64,000 bases of DNA, from positions 34,655,554-34,719,553 of the forward strand of contig NC_079137.1 of the NCBI RefSeq assembly GCF_945859705.1, in the 5' to 3' direction. The notes beneath the pieces were generated by a model. The model searched no databases. It was not told the origin of the DNA and saw only the letters and a list, made by a program, of their open reading frames with translations. Made by a program: the position numbers and the translations under genes. This DNA comes from Episyrphus balteatus. Lineage: Eukaryota > Arthropoda > Insecta > Diptera > Syrphidae. This document shows positions 35,331 to 47,497 of this stretch, in pieces (the stretch's first letter is position 1; each line of letters begins with the position of its first letter).

Positions 35331-35933
35331 CCCCTTATTATGTCCAAATACACTGTAATTTATTTGATTTAAAATATTTATTTTTTCACCTTATTTTGAC
35401 TTAATATAAAAAAACACCCTAATTTTCAATCGAAAATTCACGTGTCAAAATATCAGCTTTTTTTTCAAAAAGTCGGTGGGCATTTTGTTCGTTGAAATAT
35501 CTACTTTTAGATGGTGAAAGAAAAAATTTACATTAGTGCACTCACACTATAGTACATTTTCTCGGAAAATGCAAAAAATGAAAAAAGCTTGAATTCGAAA
35601 ATTTTTTTTATCATTATTTAACATTTTGGCCTATTTATTAAAATTTACACTTTAATTACTGAAAAACCGTAAGATTTCATGTTGCAATTATAAATTGCAC
35701 TAATAATTTATTTTTATTTTAATTTTTATCATATTCACCTCGTTTTCCAACGTATGCACATAGAATTAATAAAGAATCATTACATTTTTAGTCAGTTTTC
35801 TAATGATGAGAATTCCTATTAAAATTAAATGAAGAATTTTTTAAGCGGATTCAAATTTTTTTTATTGATTCAAACTGGGATTTAAAGTGAGCATCATCAT
35901 ATTTTTAGGTTCTCTTGTTTTCTCCGTGCATAA

Positions 35934-36557
35934 CACTGGTCGGCAACGGATATAGAGCAAGAACCAAACACTACTTTTCGAGAGGAATTTTGTGTGCTGA
36001 GTCCGAATCTGAAGTCAAAATTTCACTGGCACGTCACGTTTTTGAAATAATTGAATATTAATAGGTCAAAAACGCGTTTTTTTTGGGTACATTTGACATC
36101 GAATTACATCACCGTTAATTTTTTTTTTTGTAAAACTACTTATGCAATCTCAAAACGCCATATTAACACGTCCTAAAGGTATTTATATTTTTTCAAAACA
36201 ATTTTTTTTCTCAAAGATATTGAAAAAAGAAATTTATGATAGATATCTCAAAATCTTGATTATTTTTTTCAAAGTAATGAATGGTTTTTTGAATCAAATT
36301 CCATCTTGCGTCTTCTGATTTGGACTTATAAAGAGCAACATATTACGGAAAATATATATTTTTGACTAAACATAAAAAAAAACTCAATTAGTTTTTGAAG
36401 CTTTATAGCAAAAATAGTGATGAGTATAGCTCAAAAACTAGACGTGATAGCAAAAATCTGTAAACAGTTTCAAAACAAATTCAGCACACTAAAGTCAATC
36501 AAAATTACCTTATAAAGTTCTTGCTCCCGACTTTTTTTAATTTTTTGCCGACCAGTG
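35934..36557. mobile_element. Inverted-repeat element with TAA target duplication
   Basis: 624 bp; ends CACTGGTCGGCAA and TTGCCGACCAGTG are exact 13-bp inverted repeats, flanked by TAA at 35,931-33 and 36,558-60. Further subterminal inverted words (GAGCAAGAAC / GTTCTTGCTC, GTGTGCTGA / TCAGCACAC) extend the arms. The 3-bp duplication suggests a PIF/Harbinger-like mover; no transposase. Confidence 0.8.
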
Positions 36558-36696
36558 TAATTAGTGTTGGTCCTTAAAAATTAAGGGCATAGAGACAGAA
36601 TTTCGGTCCCGACTGAGTGTTTTAAAAACCAATAGCCTCATGTGTCCTATTGTCAGTGATCAATAGAAATTAAATAAATATGTTTAATTCTTCTAG

Positions 36697-36921
36697 CAAC
36701 ATGCGACGTCCTGTTACACATTGGTACACTAAGGATCAGCCAATATTCGAAAATACCGAAGAAATGCCCGATTGTCGTATTGATGTTACTCGAATTCCTG
36801 GCGGTGCAGATACTCCACCTCATTTGAAAATTTCACACAATACATTCGAAACAATGGAAAAAGCCAATTGGGAATTTTTGCGTTTATCACTTCCTGTTAC
36901 TTGTATGAGTGAATTTATCAG
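36697..36921 (+). CDS. RyR: RyR coding exon 16 (residues 1236-1311)
   Basis: Acceptor TTCTTCTAG. Encodes NMRRPVTHWYTKDQPIFEN, DCRIDVTRIPGGADTPPHLK and the ANWEFLRLSLPVTCMSEFI stretch. Highly conserved against Drosophila, ends with split codon AG|T. Confidence 0.97.
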
Positions 36922-36979
36922 GTAAATATCAAAATACTCTATATTGTACCATTATCTAAAATCAATCTTTGGTTCATAG

Positions 36980-37490
36980 TGAAAGTGAAAAATCACGTCG
37001 TTGGGAAGAAATCAAAATTCGTCAATATCGTCTTATGATAGACAGTCAAGAAGCTATGCAACCTCAACCATCACAAGCTGCTCATGTTGATCATATGTTA
37101 AAGAGTGGTTTTACAATGAACGATATAAAGGGTTTAAATAGAAATTATAACGATAATACTGAAGCCGAAGATAATATGAATGGTCCGTCAAGACCCCCAC
37201 GAAAGGGTTCACTAACAAGGAATATCACATTTGAAGACGGTATGTCTGACAATATGCGAGGATCAACAACTGCCTTGGACATGATGAATGGTTTAGACGA
37301 GGCTGAAGATAAGAAAAAACGTGGAAGAAGTCCGTTTAAATTTTTCTCCAAAAAGTCCCGAGATCAAAGTAAAGACAAAGTTAGGCCAAGGGAAACTTCT
37401 CCAATGGAGAGGAGGAATACTGTTGCTCATGGAAGGAATGTTGTAAATTCCCAAATGACAACCCGAAATCCTACAGTTCGGGTAACAAAC
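36980..37490 (+). CDS. RyR: RyR coding exon 17 (residues 1311-1481, variable region)
   Basis: 170 codons. This is the least conserved part of the cytosolic shell (a divergent region): it is short of the glutamine run present in Drosophila, and is rich in N, M, D, with short basic blocks KKKRGRSPFKFFSKKSRDQ and GSLTRNITFEDG. It is probably a flexible surface loop between SPRY2 and SPRY3. Several R-x-x-S motifs could be kinase sites, but no specific site is demonstrated. Confidence 0.95.
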
Positions 37491-37552
37491 GTAAGTTTGG
37501 GTTTCAAAAGCTTTGAATCTTTCAGTATTCAAGATTTTCTTTTTTCTTTTAG

Positions 37553-38736
37553 ACCAACGAGCAAGGTGGTGGCGTACAACCTCCAGCAGCTCCTGAACGT
37601 CAAGCTGGCCCAAAAGCAATGAGTGGTGGAAATTTAGGAAATCCATCAGTGGAATCTTCCGGCAATGAAATGTTCGATGCCGATTGCTTAAGACTCATCA
37701 ATGAATACTTTTATGGAGTCCGAATTTTCCCCGGACAAGATCCAACTCATGTATACGTCGGTTGGGTGACAACACAATATCATTTGCACAGCAAAGAATT
37801 CAACAAGTCCAAAGTCCGTTGTGCTTCTGTAGTTATTGAAGATTACTACGAGCAAATAATGGAACATATTGATCGTCAAAGTTGTTATGTTGTTCGTGCT
37901 GATGAGCTCTTCAATGAAGTCACTCAGGATGCATCGGGAAAAGGTGCTTCACAGGGAATGTTTGTGGGATGTTTTGTCGATACAGCAACGGGTATAATTA
38001 GATTTACCTGTGAAGGTAAAGAAACTTCTCATCGTTGGTTAATGGAGCCGGATACAAAACTCTTTCCGGCGATATTTGTCGAAGCTACTAGCAAGGAAAT
38101 CCTTCAAATCGAATTGGGAAGGACACCAACAACTCTTCCACTTTCAGCAGCTGTTCTTCCAACAAGTGACAAACACGTTAATCCTCAATCACCACCTCGT
38201 CTGAAGGTGCAATGTTTGAAGCCTCATCAATGGGCTCGAGTTCCCAATACAGCTTTGCAGGTTCATGCTCTAAAACTTTCCGATATCCGTGGTTGGTCAA
38301 TGCTGTGTGAAGATCCAGTTTCAATGCTGGCTCTCCACATCCCTGAGGAAGATCGTTGCATAGATATTTTAGAACTGATTGAAATGGACAAGAGTTTATC
38401 TTTCCATTCCCACACTTTAACCCTGTATGCAGCTTTATGTTACCAATCAAATTATCGAGCTGCACATGCTTTGTGTCAACATGTCGATCAAAAACAACTT
38501 CTTTATGCTATTCGTTCGGAATACATGAGTGGACCATTGAGACAAGGATTCTATGATCTTTTGATTGCTTTGCATTTGGAATCACATGCAACTACTATGG
38601 AAGTTTGCAAAAATGAATATATTACACCTCTGGGTCCTGAACTTAAGGAACTGTATGGAGATGAAGAGATGTGTCATTCATTGCGTTCTCTGGTAACAGA
38701 GTCCGTTAGACCACAGTTAAGAATGACTGAAATAAC
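37553..38736 (+). CDS. RyR: RyR coding exon 18 (residues 1482-1876, SPRY3)
   Basis: 394 codons plus 2 nt. SPRY3 landmarks are GVRIFPGQDPTHVYVGWVTT, KGASQGMFVGCFVDTATGI and FTCEGKETSHRWLMEPD. Later it carries RLKVQCLKPHQWARVPNTAL and the helical SNYRAAHALCQHVDQKQLL segment. The stretch CASVVIEDYYEQIMEHIDRQ differs from Drosophila more than its surroundings. Ends MTEIT with the codon AC|T split. Confidence 0.97.
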
Positions 38737-40850
38737 GTAAGTAAAACATATTTTTTTTAAAACATTCTTTGAACTTCTATGAAGCCCACCATCTTGTTCA
38801 TATTTTTTGACGAGTGAGTAAAATTACCTTGAAATATTTTCTATCAACTTGGTTTGTTCTCAAAGTTCGATTGGATTTTTGGTTTTTTAATTGAATTAAT
38901 TTTTTTTCTATTTTTGGTTTTTGGCACAAGTAAAGCTTTTATTCCAATAAATTTTATTGATCTCTACTCGGGCGCCACCTTAGCTGTTGATAATTGCATT
39001 TTTTTTCCTGAGGGTCGATTTTATATAACAATATAATAATAATGTTACCGGCGGCGGCGCCACTTAAAAATTTGTGATTATTATATAACAACAAATTTTG
39101 TGCCCGGGCGCCACTTCGGTTGTGATGAATTTTGCCCGGGTGCTACTTTTATATCTATAGACAAGGAGTTTATAAGTTCAGTCCTTTTCTCGGTACTGTT
39201 ATATAAGACAGAAGTATTCTTTGCCCGGGCGCCACTTCAGAAGTTACAAACTAAGCTGTCTAAAAGCAATTCATTAGTTCAGCTCTTTTTCCTGGAGCTA
39301 GATTTAAAAGTTATTGATTTTTTATAATCCGGGCCCGACTCGGGCGCCATTTATTTTGATAGTAATGATCTCTGGTTGGGCGCTCTTAACTAGTTTAAAA
39401 TTTGGCTGATGACAAGTAGTTAATTAGTTCAGCTCTTTTTTTGCTGTAAAAAAATTTAAAGCTCGTGGTTGCTAATAACATGGAAGTCTGGACCCTTTGC
39501 GCGGGTGCTACTCAAGTAGTTTAACATTAAGCCGTAGTTGTGATTTCAACTGAAGTCCGTGCCTTGGCGCCACTTTCTTTCGAAAACAACGATCACTGTT
39601 TGGGTGTTTTCGTTGTCCATAAGTCCGTGCCTGGGCGCCAGTTATTTCGAAAGATATGATATCTGCACCGGAGTCCATTAGGTAGTTTAACATTAATGTG
39701 TCCAAAAACACAGTTTATTAGTTGTTGTTCTTTTTTTTTTTCTTGAAGGTACATTTAAATGCGTGATCTGGTCCCTTTTTTCACTGCTTGGGCGCCATTT
39801 AACTAGTTTAACATAAAGTTGCCAAAAAACAGGTAGATTTAAAAGTTGTGGTTGTTAAATAATACGGAACTCCGTAACCGGGCGCCATTTACTTATTTGA
39901 ATAACAAATGATCTTTGCTCAGTAGCCACTTGTGTAGTTTATCATTAGCTGTCGAAAAGTAGTTTTAAAGCGTCGGTTGTTATGTTCGTGGAAGTCCGTG
40001 CCTGGTCGCCACTATTTTCGATACTAAAGAGCCAGGCTTGGGCTCCATTTAGGTATTTGATAGATAGGTAGACACGATTTGTATTAGTTTAGCCCTTTTT
40101 TTTTCTGAAGGTAGATATATCATACGAAAGTTTATGGCCGGGTGCCAATTTAGCTTTCGTACATAATGACAGATTTTGTTTGATGTAAAATTTCCATACC
40201 TTCACAAAAACGAATTTTCGAACCAAGATAAGTATATTTTTTTTTTATTTTGGTTGCTTTAAACTGAAAATCCTTTCCCGGGCGCCATTTAAATTATCAA
40301 AAATAATAACCTGAGCACGCAGAACTTCTTAGTTCAGTGAACATCTTAGTTTAAGATATTTACTGGATTAAAAAAATAGTAATCATAGAATTAATACCTC
40401 CCAAAAACAGTCTTCAAAGAAAAACTTAAGCCTCGTTTGGCTGACTAAGAATACATATGGGAACGACGAAAAAGCTTTACTTGATGTAATAAATATTTTT
40501 TTTAATTATGAAAATTTTGAGAACTTATCTCTTGAAGACCTTGAACTTTTGCTTTTTTTCTTATAATTTTTGCCATACAAAAGAACACACTCTAAAAAAA
40601 AAAACAGAACATTTTCAAAAAAAAAACTATTTTTTATTTGATTTTTGAACTCGAAAAAAAGAAACTTCACTTTTCAACACTTCTTTTTATACAATCATGG
40701 TGATGGTCCTCCAAAAAAACATTATCCTATACTTTAACTACTCTCTTTTCATTCTTAATGTTATGATGCATTTGAATCTTTTTATATGCCCCCCACATTT
40801 TGCACTTGTGTACATTATCAAAAAAAAAAAAAAAACCAAAAACAATCCAG
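38737..40850 (+). other. RyR: RyR intron 18, contains GGGCGCCA-box field
   Basis: 2,114 bp. Between 38,969 and 40,290 G+C-rich boxes recur in AT-rich sequence (next entry). The final 500 bp are ordinary AT-rich intron ending in an A-rich acceptor. Confidence 0.75.
38969..40290. repeat. Interspersed GGGCGCCA(C/T)TT boxes
   Basis: About 16 occurrences of CGGGCGCCACTT or close variants, at roughly 38,969, 39,052, 39,103, 39,134, 39,222, 39,342, 39,379, 39,498, 39,564, 39,632, 39,786, 39,876, 40,002, 40,039, 40,138 and 40,278. Some are joined by shared neighbours (TTAGTTCAGCTCTTTTT, TAGTTTAACATTAA, GGAAGTCCGTG), which suggests a decayed tandem repeat with a unit near 80-120 bp. No tandem coding sense. 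Confidence 0.75.
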
Positions 40851-41051
40851 TCCCCCCACAAGCCCTCAAACAATTGGTTTAGCGCCAAGTGCTTCCAGTG
40901 AACCCATCCCGACGATCGAGCAGCTATATTCACCGAAATTCCCCTTGGAAGTTGTCCGTGAATTTGTAATGGAGGCTTTAAAAGAGGCTGTCGAAGTGAA
41001 TCAGGTGCATAATCGTGATCCGATTGGTTGGTCGAATGAAAATTTGTTTTT
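40851..41051 (+). CDS. RyR: RyR coding exon 19 (residues 1876-1943)
   Basis: The acceptor CAATCCAG was chosen because it alone joins in frame with exon 18 and avoids the TAG at about 40,879 in another frame. It begins PPTSPQTIGLAPSASSEPIP, a proline/serine linker, then conserved IEQLYSPKFPLEVVREFVME and NRDPIGWSNENLF. The A-rich acceptor lacks a good polypyrimidine tract, so some heterogeneity in acceptor use is plausible. Confidence 0.92.
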
Positions 41052-41117
41052 GTAAGTTGAAGTTTTACTTCTCAAGAAGATTTCCTGATTAAGCAAATCG
41101 ATTTTTTTTTTACACAG

Positions 41118-41233
41118 GCCACTGATTAAACTAACGGATCGCCTTCTTTTGGTTGGAGTTCTAACAGATGAAGATGTTCAAAAGCTTCTCGTGATGGTTA
41201 ACCCAGAAACCTGGGACAGTTCCTTCGAAAAAG
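41118..41233 (+). CDS. RyR: RyR coding exon 20 (residues 1943-1982)
   Basis: Acceptor TTTTACACAG; 1 nt + 38 codons + 1 nt. Encodes PLIKLTDRLLLVGVLTDEDV and KLLVMVNPETWDSSFEK. The next intron is only 59 bp. Confidence 0.96.
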
Positions 41234-41292
41234 GTTTGTATCTTCATCTTTCTCCAGAAGTAAGTCTCAAAATTATTCACTTAACCTTCCAG

Positions 41293-43568
41293 ATGGTAAA
41301 GATGAGCACCGTAAAGGTCTTCTGACGATGAAAATGGCCGAGGGTGCCAAACTGCAAATGTGCTATCTACTCCATCATTTATATGACATCCAACTGCGAC
41401 ACAGGGTTGAAAGTATCATAGCTTTCTCACACGACTTCGTTGGAGACCTTCAAGCTGATCAGCTCCGTCGTTACATTGAAATCAAACAATCCGATCTTCC
41501 AAGTGCCGTTGCTGCCAAAAAGACCAAGGAATTCCGTTGTCCACCGCGAGAACAAATGAATCAGATCTTATGTTTCAAAAATCTCGAACCTGACGATCAA
41601 GAAAACTGTACATGCGGTCTTGATCTTCGTGGAAGTCTCTACGACTTCCATGAAAGTCTAATGAACAAAGTTTCCCTAAATGCTCTACAAGAGCCCGAAG
41701 AAGGAGACGGTGCTAATGCCATCGAAGAAATCAAAACGGGACCAATAACAAAAATATTCAACTTCATAAACACTGTCAAAGAACTCGAAGAAGGTCCAAA
41801 AGAACCTGAAGAACCAGAAAAGAAAACTCCCGAAGAGGTCTTCCGCAAGGTTCTCATCAAAACAATAGTACAATGGGCTGAAGAGTCACAAATAGAAAAT
41901 CCAAAACTTGTCAGAGAAATGTTTAGCTTACTAGTTCGTCAATACGATACAGTTGGCGAGCTAGTACGTGCCTTAGAAAAAACTTACGTCATTAACAGTA
42001 AGGCCCGCGATGATGTTGCTGAAATGTGGGTTGGTTTGAGCCAAATTCGGGCCCTTCTTCCGGTCCAAATGAGTCAAGAAGAAGAAGAACTCATGCGGAA
42101 GAGGCTTTGGAAATTAGTTAACAATGCTACATTTTTCCAACATCCTGATCTAATTCGCATACTCAGGGTTCATGAAAACGTTATGGCCGTAATGATGAAT
42201 ACTCTAGGACGTCGTGCCCAAGCACAAAGTGATGCTCCGGCACAAAGTGAAGGCACCGAAGGTGCACCGCCCAAAGAAAAAGACACATCCCACGAAATGG
42301 TTGTGGCATGTTGTCGTTTCCTTTGCTATTTCTGCCGAACTGGCCGTCAAAATCAAAAAGCCATGTTCGATCACTTTGATTTTCTGTTAGATAATGCAAA
42401 TATTCTGCTAGCTCGTCCGAGCTTACGCGGTTCCACACCATTAGATGTGGCATACTCGAGTTTAATGGAGAACACAGAATTAGCTCTGGCGCTTAGAGAA
42501 CACTATTTGGAAAAAATTGCTGTGTACCTATCCAGGTGTGGATTACAAAGCAACTCAGAACTTGTCGAAAAAGGATATCCAGATCTGGGTTGGGACCCAG
42601 TTGAGGGTGAACGTTATTTAGATTTCCTTCGTTATTGCGTATGGGTAAATGGAGAAAGCGTTGAAGAAAATGCTAACCTTGTCATTCGTCTTCTTATCCG
42701 ACGTCCAGAATGTTTAGGGCCGGCTCTAAGAGGAGAAGGGGAAGGTCTATTTCGAGCAATTGTTGAGGCCAATAAGATGTCCGAGAAAATTGCCGATCGT
42801 TGCAAATTACAAGACGAAGCTGAAGGTACTATTGCTGGCCTCAACTTTACCCATCCCCTGCCCGAAGGCGAAGAAGATGAAGATTACATTGACACTGGTG
42901 CTGCTATCTTGAATTTCTATTGTACATTGGTAGATCTTCTTGGCAGATGTGCACCAGATGCATCAGTAATTGAACAGGGCAAAAATGAATCGCTGAGGGC
43001 TAGAGCTATTTTGAGATCTCTGGTGCCACTTGAAGATCTTCAAGGTGTTTTAAGTTTGAAATTTACTCTAACGCAAACAGCACCGGGTGAAGAGAAACCC
43101 AAGTCAGATATGCCGTCGGGTTTGTTGCCAAATAATAAACAGAGTATAGTGTTGTTTTTGGAGCGTGTTTATGGTATTGAAGTGCAAGAACTCTTCTATA
43201 GGCTTTTGGAAGATGCCTTCTTGCCAGATTTACGAACTGCTACTATGTTGGATAAGAGTGATGGTTCGGAGAGTGATATGGCATTATCAATGAATCGTTA
43301 TATTGGCAATTCAATTCTGCCACTTTTGATAAAACATTCAAAGTTTTATAATGAAGCTGAAAATTATGCAAGCTTATTGGATGCTACGCTACATACGGTT
43401 TATAGATTGTCGAAAAATCGTATGTTGACGAAAGGTCAACGAGAAGCTGTATCAGATTTTCTTGTTGCGCTGACATCTCAGATGCAACCTGCGATGTTGT
43501 TAAAACTTTTACGCAAGTTGACTGTGGATGTCTCGAAACTTTCTGAGTACACAACAGTGGCTTTAAGA
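41293..43568 (+). CDS. RyR: RyR coding exon 21 (residues 1982-2740, central region with second RIH)
   Basis: The largest exon, 758 codons. It begins GKDEHRKGLLTMKMAEGAKL and runs through the bridging solenoid and the second RIH domain (about residues 2,140-2,350; markers PEEVFRKVLIKTIVQWAEE, LVREMFSLLVRQYDTVGEL). An acidic, proline-containing loop EEGPKEPEEPEKKTPEE precedes the RIH. Then come FCYFCRTGRQNQKAMFDHF-type helices and KFTLTQTAPGEEKPKSDMP. Conservation with Drosophila is very high. It ends in phase 0 at TTAAGA|GTAAGA. Confidence 0.98.
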
Positions 43569-44057
43569 GTAAGATACAATTGTTTTTGAAAATTGACGTC
43601 AAAAATAATACTGATCAATTTAAATAGTTGCTTCTTTGGGAACTAAGTTTTTTTTTTTTTTTTTAAATAGAAGGTAGAGTTTTTAGAAGATTTTTATTTT
43701 TTTTTTTTTTTTAAAAGGGCTAAAATTTAGATTGATCAGTACTGTTTCTGGCAATGTCATAATTATTTTTTTGGATTTTTATTTTGATCAAAACATTAAT
43801 CCAAACATGATTTTTAAACATTCTGGTTTTTCAGTTTTTTGGAAAACTTTTTTTTTATTTTTTGGTACAAATTTTCAGTTTTTTTTTCCTCAAAATAATT
43901 TGTTTACTAATTTCAATAATAATATAATTTTTATTTAATTTCAATTCTAATTTCCATTTTCTCATAACAGGTTAATTTCATCATCGATCATCACAGTTTT
44001 TTTTTTTATAAACAAATTGGTACCAAAATCTTACTTTTGACTTGTTTTTACTTTTAG
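43569..44057 (+). other. RyR: RyR intron 21, no element seen
   Basis: 489 bp of T- and A-tract-rich sequence, with no open segment in the required phase and no repeat structure. Confidence 0.7.
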
Positions 44058-44537
44058 CTTTTAACACTTCATTTTGATCGTTGTGCCAAATATTATGGCT
44101 CGACACAAGGACAAGGATCTTATGGTGCTTCATCGGATGAAGAGAAACGTCTTACAATGTTACTATTTTCGAATATTTTCGATTCACTTAGCAATATGGA
44201 TTATGATCCGGAATTGTTTGGCAAAGCTTTGCCATGTTTAATTGCAATCGGGTGTGCTTTGCCACCTGATTATAGTTTGTCAAAGAATACCGATGAAGAT
44301 TATTATGGAAGACAGACGGGAGCACCAGATCAACCACAATATGATCCAAATCCTATTGATACGTCAGTGGTTCATTTGGATAATGATTTGAATTCATTGG
44401 TACAGAAGTTTAGTGAACATTATCATGATGCTTGGGCAAGTCGTCGATTGGAAGGTGGATGGGTGCATGGAGATATTCGATCGGATTCGGAAAGAAAACA
44501 TCCTAGATTGAAGCCGTATAATATGTTGAGTGAATAT
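44058..44537 (+). CDS. RyR: RyR coding exon 22 (residues 2741-2900, RyR repeat 3)
   Basis: 160 codons, phase 0 at both ends. Encodes LLTLHFDRCAKYYGSTQGQG, LFGKALPCLIAIGCALPPD and the third RyR repeat (KFSEHYHDAWASRRLEGGW, SERKHPRLKPYNML). In mammals repeats 3-4 hold the main phosphorylation loop facing the cytosol. A 4.6-kb intron with foldback elements follows. Confidence 0.97.
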
Positions 44538-45087
44538 GTAAGTTTTGATTTTGGAAACCCTGCTTTCCTTTCGTACCTTTAATTTGATACCTAGTTTAAA
44601 AAAATATAGGATCATCAAATTTTTGTCTCTATTTAAAATTCTCTGAAAATAATGCGAAACAAAACACAGTTTTCAAAAACTATAAGAGATCAAAATACCG
44701 GTTAGAAAATATTCGAAAATTTAACGAAATAAGTTTTGAAGTCAAATAGGGAATTACTCTGACGTACAAAAAAAAAAATTGATTCCACGATGTTTCGAGC
44801 TTCATAACTTCTAGGATCCTAAGAAAATTAATATAAGAGCAGGAAATTCATAAAAAAGGTCAAACTTAACAGCGGGGTTAAAATCAGCACAAACCCTTGA
44901 TTCATTATTGAAAATGGATTGCAAAAACTAAAAAGTCGCTACCAATCCGACATTTGCAAAAAAATTACTCAAGATATATGTATAAATAACGACCGGTTTT
45001 CCGTCTATAACTCTTAAGCGGTGGAAGCTATCAAAAAGTAGTTTATTAAGAGGTTATGTTATTATCTAGTAAAAAGATTATTAATTA

Positions 45088-46667
45088 CACTGTGTTCGAA
45101 AATGGAACTTTTTTTTTCCGACAGAGGGCTCTCATATCTACTAAAGATAATTCGAGTATGCTGAACACGATGGCGTTCTTAGTTTTTCTGGATTAGGTCA
45201 AATAAGAAAGATTTTTGCGTTTGAAATTTTGTTTGCACATGCCAAAACTGAGGGTATAAAACACCATATATTTTCCAATTTTTGATTTTTTATCGATGAA
45301 AAATGATGGAAAATCTATTTTTTCGCAAGTGTTATTCATAAAAGAAGTTATTTGAAAAAAAAATCTGCCGAATGACATTTTAAATCATTATTTTATGGCA
45401 AAAAAAACGTCGATTTTTCTTCAATTTTTCTTACATTTTTTAACTATAAAGGTACAAATGTATGCGAAAACTCAACATTTTTTTGTACACACCTTGTATG
45501 TGTTAGTACTCTGGAATATTATACATATGTAGATGTAGATATTTAATTAAAAAATCAGGCATGGTATCAATATTTTTATTTAATTGTTTAAGTTCAAAAA
45601 ATCATTTTTCTTTCAATTTGTTTTAAAATTAAAACATATTTACTATTACTTCCATCTGCGTTATATGAGCTTACATACACAACACATAATATATTTGTCA
45701 CAGTCCCCGTTTAACTGAAGAAAATATTTAAAGATCAGAAACGTGTTTCAGATAAGCGGGTTTTTCTCTTAAGAGGGTTTCTCTTAAGCGGGTTTTTATG
45801 CTACTTGAGCCCATGGGCGTTTTGCCCCCACTTCCCCTACATATGTATTCTGCCCATAATCTCGTAAAGGCCCTAACTACACTTTTCTTACTTCTGAGTT
45901 ATAGAGGGAAACACTAAATCTAATATCGCAATTTGCATATAAAAATGAAAAAAATCAAAAGTTCATTTTGAATTTTCTGATTTATTTGAAGACCTAGGCT
46001 AAAAAAATAAATGAGGATAAATCAGAGACAATTCCCTAACTCCAAATATGCAAAAAAATCAAAATCGAAAATTTTGTAGTTAGGGCCTTTACGAGATTAT
46101 GGGCAGTATTGCATTTAAACTTTTTGTAATTTTTTTATTTTATAAACTTAAAAATTAAAAAAAAAAAAACAGTGTTTTACTGCTACTTTTTCACTCTTAA
46201 GCTTAACCAATATTGTAGATAGGTAGGAACTGCCTATTCGTATTTGTAAACAAAGCCATATTCTATCCTGAAATACAACATCAAATCGTTGCCACCGAGT
46301 GCTGCATTTAAATTTAAGTAATACGAAAAATATTAGAAAAATTGAAGAAAAATCGACGTTTTTTTGCCATAAAATAATGATTTAAAATGTCATTCGGCAG
46401 ATTTTTTTTTCAAATAACTTCTTTTATGAATAACACTTGCGAAAAAATAGATTTTCCATCATTTTTCATCGATAAAAAATCAAAAATTGGAAAATATATG
46501 GTGTTTTATACCCTCAGTTTTGGCATGTGCAAACAAAATTTCAAACGCAAAAATCTTTCTTATTTGACCTAATCCAGAAAAACTAAGAACGCCATCGTGT
46601 TCAGCATACTCGAATTATCTTTAGTAGACATAAGAGCCCTCTGTCGGTTTTTTGAACTATCACAGTG
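45088..46667. mobile_element. Harbinger-like foldback with TTA target duplication
   Basis: 1,580 bp flanked by TTA (45,085-87 and 46,668-70). Ends CACTGTG/CACAGTG; arms of about 345 bp (45,088-45,437 and 46,325-46,667) are highly similar and hold mirror-image 61-codon frames, which are just a consequence of the inverted repeat. The loop of about 890 bp contains a nested MITE. The TWA duplication fits PIF/Harbinger. Confidence 0.82.
45850..46106. mobile_element. MITE nested in the foldback loop, 257 bp
   Basis: Near-perfect inverted termini of about 28 bp, CTGCCCATAATCTCGTAAAG and complement, flanked by TATT on both sides (45,846-49 and 46,107-10). The interior is AT-rich and noncoding. The superfamily cannot be set from a 4-bp AT duplication alone. 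Confidence 0.82.
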
Positions 46668-46696
46668 TTATTTTTTTGTTAAACCAATTGTTTAGA

Positions 46697-46940
46697 ATTG
46701 AGGCTATGAAAACAATAGTGGCGTAACCCATTTTTTTTTTTTTCAAAAATGAGTTTTTCATAAAAATGGGTCTCTTAATATATCTATTTTAATACAAAAA
46801 ATAGATTTATGCAGCTAGATACACTCAAAACTAGATGGCACTAAAAAAATGTTGTTTTAAAAAATCCTGTACCTTAAATCTCTAGTAGCTCAAAACTTAA
46901 TTTTATGGCTTACGCCACTATTATTCTCATAGCCTCAATT
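46697..46940. mobile_element. Small inverted-repeat element
   Basis: About 245 bp whose ends TGAGGCTATGAAAACAATAG and CTATTATTCTCATAGCCTCA (28-bp arms, few mismatches, including GTGGCGTAA/TTACGCCAC) face each other. The flanking AATT on each side could be a target duplication or part of the termini. Confidence 0.7.
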
Positions 46941-47189
46941 ATAGGCTCAAAATTTGAAACGATTTAATAAAATTTAATAATTTTCAAATTTCTATCTTAA
47001 AAAATAGTTTTCGTTGGTGGCAAACAGAAAAAATGAAAACGATAAACCCTTTCGAACCCAAGTTATCGTGTCAAAAACAACACAACTAAGAAATATGAAC
47101 CGCAAAAAGTTATTTTCCCAAAATAATAAATAGTAAAACTAATGTGTTACTCTCATGTTACATGTACATGTATGACCACAAAAAAAAAA

Positions 47190-47497
47190 AATCGTACAAC
47201 TGAGAAAATAACTTTTTATAGAACGATAATGTATGCTACTTCTTCTGAGCCAAAAAACAAAACACTTTCTGTATTAACATTTTTTTATCTTTTTTTCAAA
47301 ATTATAACCATAAAGTAAAAAAAAAATTTTTGTAAAAAAAAAATGTGAATTTCAGTCCCTTTTACGATAAAAAAAATTATAAGTATGACATTTGACTAAC
47401 TTTTTGTACAAATCCAGTAATGCCTAATTAGCATTACGTAGAAATTTTGTAATGGAATATTTTTTAAGAAATTTTTAAATATATGTTAGGTGAGAGT
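47190..47497. repeat. Dispersed repeat, copy 2
   Basis: Parallel copy of the sequence at the left edge (positions 1-320), in the same orientation, within RyR intron 22. Unclassified. Confidence 0.7.

Larger units (their letters stand above)
33265..36696 (+). other. RyR: RyR intron 15, two elements inside
   Basis: 3,432 bp. Holds the CAAAATTCTG foldback (34,505-35,330) with a perfect palindrome at its inner edge, and a TAA-flanked inverted-repeat element (35,934-36,557). The stretch 34,225-34,450 weakly resembles the FB-B unit (TATATCTC, CCTATGG, CATAACCTCAAA). The rest shows nothing. Confidence 0.75.

Noticed and set aside
38969..40290. GGGCGCCA boxes as retroelement tRNA primer-binding sites
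   Set aside because: The box resembles the TGGCGCC core of some primer-binding sites, but there are about 16 of them with no LTRs, no gag/pol sequence and no downstream match to a tRNA end.
45193..46572. Two identical 61-codon proteins on opposite strands
   Set aside because: They lie in the two arms of one foldback element; the identity follows from the inverted repeat, not from a gene.
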